Shown here piece by piece: positions 44,104 through 53,530 of a stretch of 64,000 nt of DNA. How positions within the stretch are numbered: position 1 is the stretch's first letter; each line of letters starts with the position of its first letter. The stretch covers positions 50,484 through 114,483 of the forward strand of contig JAHIQM010000013.1 in assembly GCA_018902545.1 (NCBI GenBank), written 5' to 3'. Position numbers and translations under genes: made by a program. Under the pieces are notes generated by a model, which was not told the origin of the DNA, searched no databases, and saw only the letters and a list, made by a program, of their open reading frames with translations. The DNA comes from Pseudomonadota bacterium (GTDB lineage Bacteria; Desulfobacterota; Desulfovibrionia; Desulfovibrionales; Desulfomicrobiaceae).

Positions 44104-44625
44104 TCAGGATTTGCAGGCCGCGATGATGGCCCGCATGAAGGCCGGAAGATCATCGGGCGCGCGACTGGTGATCAGGTTGTTGTCGATGACCACCTCTTGG
44201 TCGCGCCATTTGGCCCCGGCGTTGACCAGATCATCCTTGATTGCGAAAAAGGATGTCAGCGTGCGGCCTTTGAGGATTCCTGCCGAGACGAGCACCCAGC
44301 CGGCGTGGCAGATGGCCGCGACGATCTTGCCCTGCTGATCGAAGGCCCTGACCAGACTTACCGTGTTCTGATCCCTGCGCATATGGTCGGGAGCGTATCC
44401 GCCGGGAACGATGATCCCTGCGAACTCGCTCACATTGATCTCTCCGGGCGTTTTCTCGGATTTAGCCGGAGTCCCGTATTTTCCCTCGTAACTCTGCCCG
44501 GCCTTGCCCGACACGACCACAACCTTCGCCCCGGCTTCCTTGAGCCTGAAATAGGGGTACCAGAATTCATGGTCGTTAAACTGCGTTTCCACCAGAATGA
44601 CGAATTTCTTGCCTGTCAGTTCCAT
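44104..44625 (-). CDS. DJ-1/PfpI family protein
   Basis: A 173-residue protein of the DJ-1/PfpI superfamily, with the nucleophile elbow AAICHAGWVLVSAG (Cys) and the partner Glu region FNDHEFWYPYFRLKEAG. GIIVPGGYAPDHMR precedes it as usual. Members are deglycases, chaperones or peptidases; the PfpI-type spacing here favours a stress-protection role. The start at 44625 has GGAGG; extra upstream frame to 44766 covers palindromic repeats. It is convergent with the receiver-CBS gene. Confidence 0.9.
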   Translation of the reverse strand: MELTGKKFVILVETQFNDHEFWYPYFRLKEAGAKVVVVSGKAGQSYEGKYGTPAKSEKTPGEINVSEFAGIIVPGGYAPDHMRRDQNTVSLVRAFDQQGKIVAAICHAGWVLVSAGILKGRTLTSFFAIKDDLVNAGAKWRDQEVVIDNNLITSRAPDDLPAFMRAIIAACKS

Positions 44626-44661
44626 AGTGTCCTCCGTGCGGCTTTGCGCGACGCGTGTAAG

Positions 44662-44763
44662 CCCTGCGAGAGCAGGGAGTGTTAGTGCGTGGATTCCCGC
44701 CGGCGCGGGAATGAGGGGAAAGCTGAAGCAAAGGCAAGCCATTCCCGTGCAGGCGGGGATTGG
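44662..44763. repeat. Cluster of three short palindromes
   Basis: CCCTGC-GAGA-GCAGGG (44662-44677) is a tetraloop hairpin. ATTCCCGC/GCGGGAAT (44693-44712) and a related CCATTCCCGTGCAGGCGGGG copy ending near 44763 belong to the same dispersed palindrome family as copies near 29851, 58028 and 58347. Confidence 0.55.
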
Positions 44764-44781
44764 CAATCGGTTCCTGGCCTA

Positions 44782-45702
44782 TTAGGGCACGCTTTTCGAC
44801 CTGACGCAGTTACGACCTTCGTGCTTCGCCTGGTAGAGTAGCCTGTCCGCCTGTTCCAGCAGTCGGGAACGATCGCACTGGGAGACATCGTTGCAGGTCA
44901 CCGCGCCGATGGACACGGTGAGGTGGTCGGCGACAGGGGAATCGAGGTGCTCGATGTGCAGATCCTTGAGCGCAATGCGGATGTTTTCCGAAAGGTGCAG
45001 GCAGCCATTCTCGGTCGTGTCCGGGAGCAGAATGATGAATTCCTCTCCTCCGAATCGGGCCAGAAAGTCGGCGGTCCGGCCAAGAGAGGATTGCAGGACC
45101 TTGGCCACGGCCTTAAGGCAGTCGTCCCCGGCCATGTGTCCGTAAAGGTCATTGTAATTCTTGAAATGGTCGATGTCGATAAAGAGCAAAGAGAGGGGCG
45201 ATTTCGTGCGCAGCGCCCTGTTCCATTCCTTAATGTATATCTCGTCGAATCTGCGCCTGTTGGGGATGTTGGTCAGCCCGTCGAGGGTGGAAAGATCTTC
45301 GAGCAGATCCCTGTTTCGTTTAAGTTCCAGGTGGTTGCGGATCCTGGCGCGAATGATCGGGGGGCTGAAGGGCTTGCGGATATAGTCCACGGCGCCAAGT
45401 TCGAGTCCCTTGGTCTCTTCGCTTGTTTCCCATTTGGCAGTCAGGAAGACGATGGGGATGTGCCGGGTCTTGTCATCCTTCTTAAGCGCCTCGCAGACTT
45501 CGAAACCGTCAAGGCCGGGCATGACGATGTCCATGAGGATAAGGTCCGGCTGCGGATCTTCATGGGCCATCTCCAGCGCCATTTCTCCAGTGGTGGCGTA
45601 GGTGAGGTGGTGCTCGTCACCCAGAACGATTTCGAGGGCCTTGATGTTGACGGGTTCGTCATCAACGATCAAGATGGTGTTTTTGCTCGGAAAAGGGGGC
45701 AA
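44782..45702 (-). CDS. receiver-GGDEF diguanylate cyclase
   Basis: A 306-residue PleD-like protein. The receiver covers about 1-125 (ILIVDDEPVN, D57-region LILMDIVMPGLDG, FLTAK, Lys in YIRKPFSPP), followed by a coiled linker and a GGDEF domain from about 140 (STLDGLTNIPNRRRFDE, FIDIDHFKNYND, RFGGEEF active-site loop, SIGAV). The intact GGEEF indicates c-di-GMP synthesis controlled by phosphorylation. An RxxD inhibitory site is seen as RSSLGRTAD only loosely. The start appears to be TTG at 45702 after GGAGGA. A PilZ protein, a possible c-di-GMP effector, lies 3 kb away. Confidence 0.9.
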   Translation of the reverse strand: MPPFPSKNTILIVDDEPVNIKALEIVLGDEHHLTYATTGEMALEMAHEDPQPDLILMDIVMPGLDGFEVCEALKKDDKTRHIPIVFLTAKWETSEETKGLELGAVDYIRKPFSPPIIRARIRNHLELKRNRDLLEDLSTLDGLTNIPNRRRFDEIYIKEWNRALRTKSPLSLLFIDIDHFKNYNDLYGHMAGDDCLKAVAKVLQSSLGRTADFLARFGGEEFIILLPDTTENGCLHLSENIRIALKDLHIEHLDSPVADHLTVSIGAVTCNDVSQCDRSRLLEQADRLLYQAKHEGRNCVRSKSVP

Positions 45703-45929
45703 GATCGTCTTTCCTCCAGGTTGCTTATGTCAGGTGTGTACTGTCGGTTCAGGCCTATGGCGAGGGTCGAATCCTAATTCTAAGCGTCTTCGGCCCATCA
45801 TGCAACAAAGAGCCGTGGCGGTCGCCAAAAAAACATTGTCAACTGAATGGGTGTGCCGTCGGATTTTCCCTTCGCCTCGATTGATTTTCCGCCCAGGCGC
45901 CGCCCTCGACCAAGATACAAGGAAGCTTC

Positions 45930-46679
45930 ATGCAAGACAGTGAAAAAATGGTTTTTGAGCAACACAAAAAAGTTCATCTCTTTCATACGGACGCAGCTGG
46001 CCGGGCCACAATTTCAGCTCTGTGCCGGTTTGCCCAGGAAAGCGCGGGGGGCCACGCCGCAGAGCTCGGATTCGGCATGGAGTGGCTGGCTAAGCAGGGC
46101 ATCGCCTGGGTGCTGCGCGAGCAGGCCGTGCGCGTGCTGCGTTATCCGCTGCTGGGCGAGGTGGTGCGCATCGTCACCTGGCCCACCCGGACCGAGCGGA
46201 TTCTCTGTCACCGTGATTACACCATCTGCGATGAGGGCGGGGCTGTCGTGGCGCGTGGGACCAGCGCCTGGCTTGGGCTTGATCTTGCGACCCGGCGTCC
46301 GCGCAAGGCCGATTCCTTTTTCCATCTCCCGGCTCATCTCATGCCCGGCTCGGTTTTTGACCAGCCTCTGCCCGTCCTGTCACCTCCGCAGGGTGCATGC
46401 CAATCGGATGTACGCACTGTCCGCGCAAGCGATATGGACGCCCTGGGGCACATGAACAATTTGCGTTATCTGGACTGGACCGCGGATCATCTGGCGGGTT
46501 CCGGTACAGGGCCGTGGTGCGGCGTTGTCATCCGCTATGTCCGGGAGGTCAGGGATAAAGATGGGGTAGAGATTCGCCACGCCGTGACGGATCAGGGGGA
46601 GGTGCTGCTGCAGATGCTGCGCCGTGACGATGGCAAGGAGGTCTGTCTGGCGCGTATCGAGTTGGAGCCTGTCGGCTAA
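45930..46679 (+). CDS. acyl-ACP thioesterase family protein
   Basis: A 249-residue double-hotdog protein of the acyl-[ACP] thioesterase (FatA/FatB-like) family, which releases fatty acids from ACP. Seen are the N-terminal hotdog start LFHTDAAGRATISALCRFAQE, WVLREQAVRVLRYPLLGE and the second hotdog with the catalytic Asn/His-like stretch VRASDMDALGHMNNLRYLDW. Substrate chain length cannot be deduced. It may relate to membrane lipid turnover or to release of branched acids. AAGGA precedes the ATG. The gene is flanked by unrelated genes. Confidence 0.85.
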   Translation: MQDSEKMVFEQHKKVHLFHTDAAGRATISALCRFAQESAGGHAAELGFGMEWLAKQGIAWVLREQAVRVLRYPLLGEVVRIVTWPTRTERILCHRDYTICDEGGAVVARGTSAWLGLDLATRRPRKADSFFHLPAHLMPGSVFDQPLPVLSPPQGACQSDVRTVRASDMDALGHMNNLRYLDWTADHLAGSGTGPWCGVVIRYVREVRDKDGVEIRHAVTDQGEVLLQMLRRDDGKEVCLARIELEPVG

Positions 46680-46761
46680 TCGCCGGATAGGCCATTGCGC
46701 CGGGCCAAGTGCCGACCGGAGTGGCGGATTTTGGCTTCAGCCGCCCAGCGGGGGCCTTCGG

Positions 46762-48156
46762 TCAGTTAATGGACGCGCTCTGCGGTTCAATTGCGGCCTG
46801 AACAGGCTTTTCCAGCTCAGCTTTGAATACGGCCACGGCGGAGTTGAAGGAAGGCATTTCCTTTGCCGCGATGGGGTCTGCGGGTATGGTCTTGAGCTTG
46901 AGCGGATTGATGAGCTTTCCGTTGAGCCTCATGCGGAAATCGAGGTGCGGGCCCGTGGAGTAACCGGTGCTGCCGACATAGCCGATTACCTGGCCCTGTT
47001 TCACTTTGGCCCCTTTCTTGGAAACCTTGGCGAACTTGCTCATGTGGTTGTAGATGGTTTCGTAGCCGTTGCTGTGCGATACGCGGACGAAGCGTCCCTG
47101 GGAGTTGTTGGAGCCGACCTGGGCGATTACTCCGTCGGCCACGGTACTGATGGGCGTGCCCGTAGGAGCCGAATAATCGATAGCCTGATGCGGGCGTCTG
47201 TATTTGAGGATGGGGTGCATGCGGCTCATGGAATAGCCGGAGGAAATGCGCGTGAAGGGCAGCGGCGATTTGAGGAAAGCCTTGCGCAACGGGCGGCCTT
47301 TCTGATCGTAGAAAGCGGTATTGCCCTTGGTGTCCGTGTATTGATAGGCATAATAGGTCTGCCCCTGGTTGGTGAAACTGGCCGCCGAGAGCTGTCCGTA
47401 TCCGACGAAGTTGCCTTCCCTGTATTTTTTTTGAATGATGACAGTGAACGAGTCCCCCTCACGCAGATCCCTGGTGAAGTCCACGTCATAGGCGAAAACA
47501 TTGCCCAGCCGCAGGGCCAGTTCCTCGCTCTCTCCGGCCTGGGTCACCGCCCCGAACAAGCTGCTTTGGATCACTGCGGAGACGGTTTTTGTTTCCACAT
47601 CATAAGGTATGGCTTCGCGACGGAATTCGTATCCGGAGTCGGTCAGGGCAACGATCAGCCTTTCGTTGGCGTCGATTTCATATTCCAGGCCGATCAAGTC
47701 AGTGTTGGAGTAGATCATGGTCCAGGGCTGTCCGGCCCTGAGATTCTCCAAGGGATAGTGATCTTTGCTTTCGTTGCACAGGGAGTAGATTTCAGAAAGT
47801 CCGAGATGGCCTTCCAGAAGTGTTGAAGGCGTATCCCCACTTTTGATGGTGTCGCTCATGCGGGTGATTTCCGGTTCCAGTGGAGCGCACGCTTCAGGCA
47901 GGGGCTCATCTTCCTGAACTGTAAAGTCCTGATCGTTGTCCGCATGATATGCGTTCCGGGCCGACACGCCCTTGGCGCTCCAGTCGATGCTTGATTGGGT
48001 TTCGTCAGGAGCCAGGAAGTTGAAAAAAATGGCGGCCCCGAAGATTGCCATCGCCAGAAAAGCGAAAAAGGAAAACGTCAGCCGCGAAGGTTCGGGCTTG
48101 CGTTTCACAGCCAGGTTCGGTGTCCGTCGATTATTGTGTCGATTCTTTTTTGTCAT
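46762..48156 (-). CDS. M23 family metallopeptidase, membrane-anchored
   Basis: A 464-residue murein endopeptidase-like protein. The N-terminus is basic (KKNRHNNRRTP) with one membrane anchor at about 26-48; a LysM-like/OapA-type region (IKSGDTPSTLLEGHLGLSEI) follows, and the C-terminal M23 domain holds the zinc ligands in SRMHPILKYRRPHQAIDYSAP, HxxxD, plus NHMSKFAKV and the HLDFRM His pair. It is intact and predicted active in the periplasm on peptidoglycan cross-links. The region upstream of the ATG lacks a strong ribosome site. It is the only gene of its transcript. Confidence 0.92.
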   Translation of the reverse strand: MTKKNRHNNRRTPNLAVKRKPEPSRLTFSFFAFLAMAIFGAAIFFNFLAPDETQSSIDWSAKGVSARNAYHADNDQDFTVQEDEPLPEACAPLEPEITRMSDTIKSGDTPSTLLEGHLGLSEIYSLCNESKDHYPLENLRAGQPWTMIYSNTDLIGLEYEIDANERLIVALTDSGYEFRREAIPYDVETKTVSAVIQSSLFGAVTQAGESEELALRLGNVFAYDVDFTRDLREGDSFTVIIQKKYREGNFVGYGQLSAASFTNQGQTYYAYQYTDTKGNTAFYDQKGRPLRKAFLKSPLPFTRISSGYSMSRMHPILKYRRPHQAIDYSAPTGTPISTVADGVIAQVGSNNSQGRFVRVSHSNGYETIYNHMSKFAKVSKKGAKVKQGQVIGYVGSTGYSTGPHLDFRMRLNGKLINPLKLKTIPADPIAAKEMPSFNSAVAVFKAELEKPVQAAIEPQSASIN

Positions 48157-48413
48157 ACGTAGGTGAGCTGGTTTGACTGTGCCCCGGACGAGGCCTGGTT
48201 CTAGGCCGGGCGTCCACTGCGGGGCGTTGCGTCTGAAGCGATGCGCCCTTCATAGCCGCGTAAGACGTCAAATTCAAGGATTTGTTTCCGCAGGAAGATA
48301 TCCCGTGGGGATGTGCGCTGGGGGCGGGCGGTGTTACGCAGCCGGTGGGGGAACATGGACTCTTTATCCGGGCCTCGGGCGGATCGCAGCGGACAGAAGC
48401 ATTTGGACATTTT

Positions 48414-48737
48414 TCAGATGAGCGTGTCTTCGCTGACGCCTCCGAGCATTTCAATGCCCATTTCGAAGCAGTCGGAAAACTGATCGGGTCGGGATGAGCA
48501 CCAGCGCACCCTTCCCACCCGTTTGCCAATGCCGGTCAGCATCTTGTCCAGACCGTTGCCGTGGACGTTGATCTTGACATATTGGCCTTGGCCGAGGGGT
48601 CTGTCCGTTTCAAGCAGGAGGCCATTGTAGCAGTAGTTCAGGACTCGCGACTGGCGTGCCGGGGAGCTGTCTGCGCGGGTATGCATGTCGCAGCGTTCCA
48701 GACAGGGGAACCTGGGCCATTTTCTTTTCTCGAGCAT
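48414..48737 (-). CDS. PilZ-domain protein
   Basis: A 107-residue protein fitting a PilZ domain: the N-terminal arginine motif EKRKWPRFPCLERC and the following ARQSRVLNYCYNGLLLETDRPL (the D/NxSxxG region as NYCYNG) and a closing GRVRWCSSRPDQFSDCFEMGIEML. The Arg-x3-Arg like motif is only partly kept (RKWPRF), so c-di-GMP binding is uncertain. The start at 48737 has AAGGAGC five bases upstream; longer frames are unsupported. A diguanylate cyclase lies at 44782. The 257 bases downstream hold no clear gene. Confidence 0.78.
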   Translation of the reverse strand: MLEKRKWPRFPCLERCDMHTRADSSPARQSRVLNYCYNGLLLETDRPLGQGQYVKINVHGNGLDKMLTGIGKRVGRVRWCSSRPDQFSDCFEMGIEMLGGVSEDTLI

Positions 48738-48855
48738 GGTTTGCTCCTTCATTGCCGTGTGCGGCACTGAAAAAGGTGCGGGAACCATCTTCCCGTTAAA
48801 CCGTCGAGAGCAAAAGGCCAATGACAAAAATTGAAAACGAGCCGCTTTTTGTTTT

Positions 48856-49440
48856 CTAGTCGGCCTTAAGGCTGTAGATCACGAATTCGACGATGTCATC
48901 GAACAGGCTCTCGTCTCCGTAGGGAGTCAGCAGACCGTGCCTGATGCCGCCGACCAGGTTGCAGAAAACGACCACGGAGGTCCTGTGAGGGTCAAGCTTG
49001 CGGATGCTGCCGTCCTCAACTCCCCGGCCCACGCACTCTTCCAGGATGTCATAAAGTTCCGAGAAGTTGCGGATCATGACATCCTTGTCTTCAATGGTTT
49101 TCAGATCACTGAAAGGGGAACAGCGGACCAGGACCATGAAATCCTGGCGCGGATTGCGGGCAAAATCGAAATAGGTTTTGGCGAAGACCCGCACCGCCTC
49201 AAGACCGTTGGGCACGCCCTGGAGGTTGGTCCTGATGGCCTGCACCAATTCATGCACCACGTCGAGTCCGGCCGTGAGGAAGAGCTTCTCCTTGTTGCCG
49301 AAGTGATGAGTCAATAGTCCCAGAGCCACGCCTGCCCGCTCTGAAATTTTTTTGAATGTCGTTTCCGAATAGCCGTGTTCGCTAAACAGTTCCTTGGCTG
49401 CCTTGAGCAGCAACTCTTTTTTGGTCGGTCCCGTGCCCAT
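48856..49440 (-). CDS. TetR family transcriptional regulator
   Basis: A 194-residue TetR-type repressor. The HTH lies at about 6-52 (KELLLKAAKELFSEHGYSETTFKKISERAGVALGLLTHHFGNKEKLF), an exact family pattern. The C-terminal ligand domain is helical and unassigned. The longer frame to 49572 is rejected. It is divergent from the transglutaminase-like gene across a 243-base gap; that gene or itself is the likely target. The ligand is unknown. Confidence 0.92.
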   Translation of the reverse strand: MGTGPTKKELLLKAAKELFSEHGYSETTFKKISERAGVALGLLTHHFGNKEKLFLTAGLDVVHELVQAIRTNLQGVPNGLEAVRVFAKTYFDFARNPRQDFMVLVRCSPFSDLKTIEDKDVMIRNFSELYDILEECVGRGVEDGSIRKLDPHRTSVVVFCNLVGGIRHGLLTPYGDESLFDDIVEFVIYSLKAD

Positions 49441-49683
49441 GATTGTTTTTCTCGCGCGTCGGATGAAAAGGGTGGCTCTGCGGGTTATCCCGGAGTTCTG
49501 AAAAGGTCCGCCTTTGAAAACAGGAGACGGTGCTGGCCAAATATGCGCTAACTCTTTAAATTGAATACTCAATCAATATGCAACGTCTCAATTTTTGTCA
49601 ACGCGACGCGGCAGCTCGGGCAAATTGACAAACAACGCCATGATCTTGAATAAGAAGCGGCCACTGTCGGCAAGGAGCGATGA

Positions 49684-50262
49684 ATGAATGCCTTGAAATA
49701 CTGGTCCGGATATGTGCTTTCTACCCTGCGCGCCCGGCTTTACGCGCTGCGACCTGCAAAAAGAACGTTGGTCAGAAACGACCGGGTTCGCAACAGCCCT
49801 CTTTATGACGACGTCTGTGCCTGGCAGAAGACTCAGATGGAATCCATGACGTTTGAAAACGACCGCCCGATCAAAGAGATCAAAGGCGCCGTGGATCTGC
49901 CGCTCATGCGTCGCATCCATCGCCGTACCCTGCTTGAAATCAAGCACGAACTGGGCGACCTGTGGCGTCCGTCGTCGGTGACCATGAGCAAGGGGCGCGG
50001 GATCAGTCTGGACCAGTCCATCGCCATCATGCACCGTTTGCGCGACGCCGGTTTCCCCGACGACGCCCTGGGCGTGGTTTCGGTAGAGTTCGCGGGCAGA
50101 AGGCACTCCTTCGCCATTGTCCAGGACGTGCAGGACGATTTCTGGATGCTCGACAACGGCAAGTTTTCCTATTCTGCAGTGCGCGGCAGCGTTTTTCTCT
50201 CTGCGCGTCGGGATGTGCATGTGCTGATCGGATTCAATTTTTTTGATGTCTGGAATTACTGA
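49684..50262 (+). CDS. transglutaminase-like protein lacking the expected Cys
   Basis: A 192-residue protein resembling the bacterial transglutaminase-like cysteine protease (BTLCP/LapG) family. The late half aligns by eye: GISLDQSIAIMHRLRDAGFPDDALGVVSVEF corresponds to the family's GDCEDYAxxKYxxLRxLGFP region, followed by the conserved His in RRHSFAIVQDV and Asp/Asn in FWMLDNGKFSY. At the nucleophile position Ser stands where Cys is expected. No signal peptide is obvious though LapG proteins are periplasmic. A pseudoenzyme or a divergent hydrolase is possible. It precedes a CDF transporter by 48 bases. Confidence 0.68.
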   Translation: MNALKYWSGYVLSTLRARLYALRPAKRTLVRNDRVRNSPLYDDVCAWQKTQMESMTFENDRPIKEIKGAVDLPLMRRIHRRTLLEIKHELGDLWRPSSVTMSKGRGISLDQSIAIMHRLRDAGFPDDALGVVSVEFAGRRHSFAIVQDVQDDFWMLDNGKFSYSAVRGSVFLSARRDVHVLIGFNFFDVWNY

Positions 50263-50310
50263 TCCAGCGTTTTTTTCGGTTGTAACTAGTTGTAAGTAAA
50301 AGAGGTCGTC

Positions 50311-51252
50311 ATGTTGGCCCACGCCCGGAAGTACGCCTATCTGTCCATAGGCGCGTCCATTCTGACCATGGCGCTCAAGTTTGGAGCGTTCTTTCTGACC
50401 GGATCGGTGGGGCTTCTCTCCGATGCGGTGGAGTCCGTGGTCAATCTGACGGCGGGGGTGATCGCGCTCATGGCCATCATTCTGGCGTACCGGCCGGCGG
50501 ACAACGTCCATTCCTACGGCCACGGCAAGGTTGAATATTTTTCCAGTGGCATAGAAGGCATCCTGATCATTCTGGCGGCCTTGGGCATCGCCTACGCATC
50601 GGTGAATCGCTTTGTGCATCCGCAGGAATTGCAATTTTTGGGTATCGGCATTGTGGTGGCAGCCGTGGCCGGGGCGGTCAATTTCGCAGTAGCCAGGATC
50701 ATGCTCCGGGCCGCCCGAGAGTACGACAGCATCGTGCTCGAAGCGGACGCCAGGCACCTGCTGACCGACGTCTGGACATCGGCAGGGCTGGTCTGCGCCC
50801 TGGCGGTCATGCTCTTCGCGCCGCCTTCGTGGCAGATCCTCGATCCGATCCTGGGTCTCTTCATGTCCGTGAACATCGTCTGGACCGGACTGGGCCTGGT
50901 GCGCCGTTCCGTGGCGGGCCTCATGGACGTTGGCCTGCCCGCAGATGAGATCACCCAGATCACGGACGCCATCAAAGACGTCGGGGGAAAGGACGCGGGG
51001 TTTCACGCCCTGCGTACGCGCAAATCAGGAACCGTCAGGTTCGTTGATTTTCATCTGCTCGTGCCAGGGTCCATGACGGTGCAGGAGTCCCACGACCTCT
51101 GCTGCAAGATCGAGGAGGCCATAAAGGCCGGATTGCGCGGCAGTCAGACCACCATTCACGTCGAGCCCCGCGAGGATCATACTTCCTTTGATGGCTGCAA
51201 GGTGGGGGGGCTCTGCGACAAGTCGGCCGGCCCCATGGAAGGTAAGGGTTGA
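50311..51252 (+). CDS. cation diffusion facilitator transporter
   Basis: A 313-residue CDF family exporter of divalent metal ions (Zn, Fe, Mn or Co) driven by proton exchange. Six membrane segments, with metal-site residues in GLLSDAVESVVNL and ADARHLLTDVWTSAG (HxxxD), and HSYGHGKVEYFSS at the loop, are present. The C-terminal cytoplasmic domain (DFHLLVPGSMTVQESHDLCCKIEEAIKA...TIHVEPRED) is complete, followed by a His/Cys tail (DGCKVGGLCDKS). It lies just after the transglutaminase-like gene; no regulator is adjacent. Confidence 0.93.
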   Translation: MLAHARKYAYLSIGASILTMALKFGAFFLTGSVGLLSDAVESVVNLTAGVIALMAIILAYRPADNVHSYGHGKVEYFSSGIEGILIILAALGIAYASVNRFVHPQELQFLGIGIVVAAVAGAVNFAVARIMLRAAREYDSIVLEADARHLLTDVWTSAGLVCALAVMLFAPPSWQILDPILGLFMSVNIVWTGLGLVRRSVAGLMDVGLPADEITQITDAIKDVGGKDAGFHALRTRKSGTVRFVDFHLLVPGSMTVQESHDLCCKIEEAIKAGLRGSQTTIHVEPREDHTSFDGCKVGGLCDKSAGPMEGKG

Positions 51253-51530
51253 ATTCAAGAGCGAAGGATGGTGTGAGTCCGTGGTGCGTGTACAGGACTA
51301 TGGAGCGCGGAAGTGGCCGGGCCGCTGAAATTTGTAGTTAACATTGGTGAATGATGCCCGGGTGTTGCCCAGTCTTGTGGACATTTGACGAGCCGTGCGG
51401 TTCGTAGACCTTACAGGGACGGCAATCCCTGAACATCCATCTGGCCGGGGTGCAGCAAAGAGTTTGCCAAATCGGGCGGAGCCGTATATTTTCATGCTCC
51501 TTTAATGGAGACCATTTTCTGGAGGAAAGA

Positions 51531-52031
51531 ATGAGCAATCCGGTGGTCCTGGTGGACACGACCAAGGGGGAATTCCTGGTCGAGTTGTTCGTGGACAAGG
51601 CGCCGCTGTCAGTGGCCAATTTTTTAAGTTACGTGGACGAGAATTTCTATATTGGGACTCTGTTCCACAGAGTCGTGAAGGGTTTTATGATCCAGGGCGG
51701 GGGACTCGACAATATGATGCGCGAAAAGCCCACCCGGCCGCCCATCGCCAACGAGGCCGCCAATGGCCTTAAAAACCTCGAAGGCACCGTAGCCATGGCG
51801 CGAACCGCCGATCCGCACAGCGCCAGCGCCCAGTTTTTTATCAATACGGTCGATAATCCGGACCTCGATCACCAGGGAGAGGACGAGTTCGGCTATTGCG
51901 TTTTCGGTCAGGTCATTGACGGGATGGATGTGGTCAAAAAAATTGAGAAAGTCCGGGTCAAGGCCCAGGGCGACCACGAACACGCACCCGCCGATCAGGT
52001 GTCCATTAACTCCATTACCCGTTTCGAATGA
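51531..52031 (+). CDS. cyclophilin-type peptidyl-prolyl isomerase
   Basis: A 166-residue cytosolic PPIase of the cyclophilin family, which speeds prolyl cis-trans isomerisation. The active-site segments FHRVVKGFMIQGGGL and SASAQFFINTVDN are present, as is FGYCVFGQVIDGMDVV. GGAGGA precedes the ATG at 51531; an earlier in-frame start at 51450 lacks a site. It begins 280 bases after the CDF gene and is followed closely by the S1 gene on the same strand. Confidence 0.94.
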   Translation: MSNPVVLVDTTKGEFLVELFVDKAPLSVANFLSYVDENFYIGTLFHRVVKGFMIQGGGLDNMMREKPTRPPIANEAANGLKNLEGTVAMARTADPHSASAQFFINTVDNPDLDHQGEDEFGYCVFGQVIDGMDVVKKIEKVRVKAQGDHEHAPADQVSINSITRFE

Positions 52032-52060
52032 CGGTTTACGGTGAAGTAAGGTAGTCAATC

Positions 52061-53479
52061 ATGAGTGAAGATTTTGCCGAGCTGTTCGCATCCTATGAAT
52101 CCCAGCGCAAGACAGCCCTCAAGGCAGGGGACAAGATTTCCGGGACAGTGATTTCCATTGGTCAGAAGGCGGCTTTCGTTGATTGCGGTGCGTCCGTGGA
52201 CGGCATCGTGGACCGCGAGGAATTGCTGGACGACGCTGGGGAGCTGTTGGTGGCCGAAGGTGACACGCTGGAACTCTACGTGGTGGGCGTGTCCGATGAC
52301 AGCGTACGTCTGTCCAAGGCCATGACCGGCGTCGGCGGCCTCAACATGCTCCAGGACGCCTTGGATAGCGGCGTGCCGGTGGAAGGTAAGGTTCGTGAGC
52401 AGATCAAGGGTGGCTTTCATGTCGAAGTGCTCAAGCACCGCGCCTTCTGCCCGGTTTCCCAGGTCGATGCACGCTATGTCGCAAGCCCCGAGGACTATGT
52501 CGGGCAGACTCTGCAGTTCAGGATCACCAAGCTCTCCGAGAACGGGCGCAATATCGTCGTTTCCCGCCGGGCCCTGCTCGAAGAGGAGCAGCGTCAGGCC
52601 AGCGCCGACTTTTTCGAAACTGTCAAAAGTGGCGACATCGTCGAAGGCACGGTCACCCGCTTGGCCGCTTTTGGTGCCTTTGTGGAGCTGGTGCCCGGCG
52701 TGGAAGGACTGGTGCATATTTCCGAAATAGCCTGGGCCAGAATCCAGAGTCCCGAAGAGGCTTTGAGCGTCGGTGACAAGGTGCGCGTCAAGTACCTCGG
52801 CACAAGCGCGGGCAAGAAGCCCGGCGAGACCCGCCTGTCCCTGTCCATCAAGCAGGCGCAGGATGATCCCTGGAAGACCGTGGGCGAGCGCTTCAAGGAT
52901 GGCGACAAGGTCACGGGCAAGGTCGTCAAGCTCATGGATTTTGGAGCCTTCGTGGAAATAGCCCCCGGTATCGAGGGTTTGGTTCACATCAGCGAGATGA
53001 GTTATGCCAAACGCATCAACAAACCCGGTGAAGTGGTTCAGGTTGGCGACATGGTTGCGGCCATGGTCAAGCAGGTCGATGTGGAGAAGCAGCGCATATC
53101 GCTCAGCATGCGTGACGCCGAAGGCGATCCGTGGCTGAATGTGGCCGAAAAATATCCCGTGGGTCAGACCGTGCAGGGCACCGTTGAGAAGCGCCAGCAG
53201 TTCGGGTTGTTCATCGCACTGGAACCGGGCGTGACCGGGCTTCTGCCCCAGTCAGTCATGTCCAGGGCCGAGGGTGAGGTCAAGTACGACAAGCTCGGCG
53301 CGGGCGACACTGTGGTGGTCAGCATCGAGAGCGTGAATATCCGCGAGCGCAAGATCAGCCTTGGCACCGGCAAGAAAGAGGAAGTGGCCGACTGGAAGGG
53401 ATACAAGCCACAGACCTCCGACTCCAGCATGGGTTCCCTGGGCAGCGCCCTGGCCGAGGCCCTGAAGAAGAAAAGCTAA
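52061..53479 (+). CDS. five-domain S1 RNA-binding protein (S1-like)
   Basis: A 472-residue protein with five S1 repeats, starting near residues 21, 106, 189, 279 and 364. Domains 3 and 4 have the classic GxVxxxxxFGAFVELxPGVEGLVHISE sequence; domain 5 is also full. This resembles ribosomal protein S1 but is shorter than the six-domain enterobacterial form, so it may be a second S1-like protein or the main S1 of this lineage. It lies 29 bases after the PPIase gene and 50 bases before the rubredoxin gene on the same strand, so they probably form one operon. Confidence 0.86.
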   Translation: MSEDFAELFASYESQRKTALKAGDKISGTVISIGQKAAFVDCGASVDGIVDREELLDDAGELLVAEGDTLELYVVGVSDDSVRLSKAMTGVGGLNMLQDALDSGVPVEGKVREQIKGGFHVEVLKHRAFCPVSQVDARYVASPEDYVGQTLQFRITKLSENGRNIVVSRRALLEEEQRQASADFFETVKSGDIVEGTVTRLAAFGAFVELVPGVEGLVHISEIAWARIQSPEEALSVGDKVRVKYLGTSAGKKPGETRLSLSIKQAQDDPWKTVGERFKDGDKVTGKVVKLMDFGAFVEIAPGIEGLVHISEMSYAKRINKPGEVVQVGDMVAAMVKQVDVEKQRISLSMRDAEGDPWLNVAEKYPVGQTVQGTVEKRQQFGLFIALEPGVTGLLPQSVMSRAEGEVKYDKLGAGDTVVVSIESVNIRERKISLGTGKKEEVADWKGYKPQTSDSSMGSLGSALAEALKKKS

Positions 53480-53530
53480 GCTTTTTTGAAGAGAGTATAT
53501 TCGTTCACCTTAAATTCAATGGAGGCTCCT

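Noticed and set aside
49588..51006. 472-codon minus-strand frame opposite the transglutaminase-like and CDF genes
   Set aside because: His/Arg/Gln-rich antisense translation; the plus-strand genes have conserved motifs and ribosome sites.
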